From Chloroflexia bacterium (GTDB lineage: Bacteria; Chloroflexota; Chloroflexia; QHBQ01; JADMIH01), in the NCBI GenBank assembly GCA_025927935.1, contig JAICKM010000450.1:1-5949 (forward strand): a stretch of 5,949 bases of DNA, written 5' to 3'. Positions 5,943-5,949 of the stretch are shown piece after piece. Position numbers and translations under genes: made by a program. Numbering within the stretch: the first letter of the stretch is position 1; each line of letters begins with the position of its first letter. Below the pieces are notes generated by a model. The model ran no database searches. It was not told the origin of the DNA and was given only the letters and a program-made list of their open reading frames with translations.

Positions 5943-5948
5943 TCTATA
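5943..5948 (-). promoter_or_regulatory. Possible -10 element before the antitoxin
   Basis: The minus strand reads TATAGA here, 31 nt before the chosen ATG. The -35 region would lie outside the window, so this can only be suggested. If real, the antitoxin could be transcribed without an upstream toxin gene. Confidence 0.2.
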
Positions 5949-5949
5949 A

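Overview
This 5.9-kb window is a compact stretch of bacterial chromosome with five supportable protein genes and no RNA gene, CRISPR array or insertion sequence. GC content is high: about 78% in a sampled 60-base piece of the acylase gene, but about 53% in a 60-base piece at the right end. Gene content, hairpin-forming intergenic repeats and TGn-extended -10 promoters would fit a Chloroflexota-like organism. That is a soft inference; no marker gene fixes the taxonomy.

Left block, minus strand (72-2157). A 435-residue major facilitator superfamily transporter is followed after 22 bp by a 251-residue PlsC-family acyltransferase with its own Shine-Dalgarno sequence, so the two look like one operon. 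A credible promoter lies 64 bp upstream of the transporter start. The first 71 bases of the window, downstream of plsC, carry a short hairpin repeat.

Centre. The transporter diverges from an 807-residue extracytoplasmic penicillin-acylase (Ntn-hydrolase, peptidase S45) family enzyme on the plus strand (2437-4860). The 279-bp divergent region (2158-2436) holds a promoter for each side, both with the same GTGCTATGAT box. It also holds a CTAGG-N8-CCTAG inverted repeat between them and a stable hairpin in the acylase leader.

Right block, minus strand (4971-5911). A DinB-fold protein converges on the acylase gene across a 110-bp gap. It has a near-consensus promoter and an 81-nt leader that contains a GC-rich hairpin repeat. 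Upstream of it is a CopG-type (ribbon-helix-helix) antitoxin, intact from a well-placed ATG. Its toxin partner is not visible here and, if present, should lie just beyond the right edge.

Four automatic start sites are moved inward on the strength of ribosome-binding sites: transporter, acylase, DinB and antitoxin. The window looks mostly ordinary. The points most worth following are the divergent control region, the transporter/acyltransferase pair as a possible lysolipid salvage module, the unassigned substrate of the acylase, and the missing toxin.
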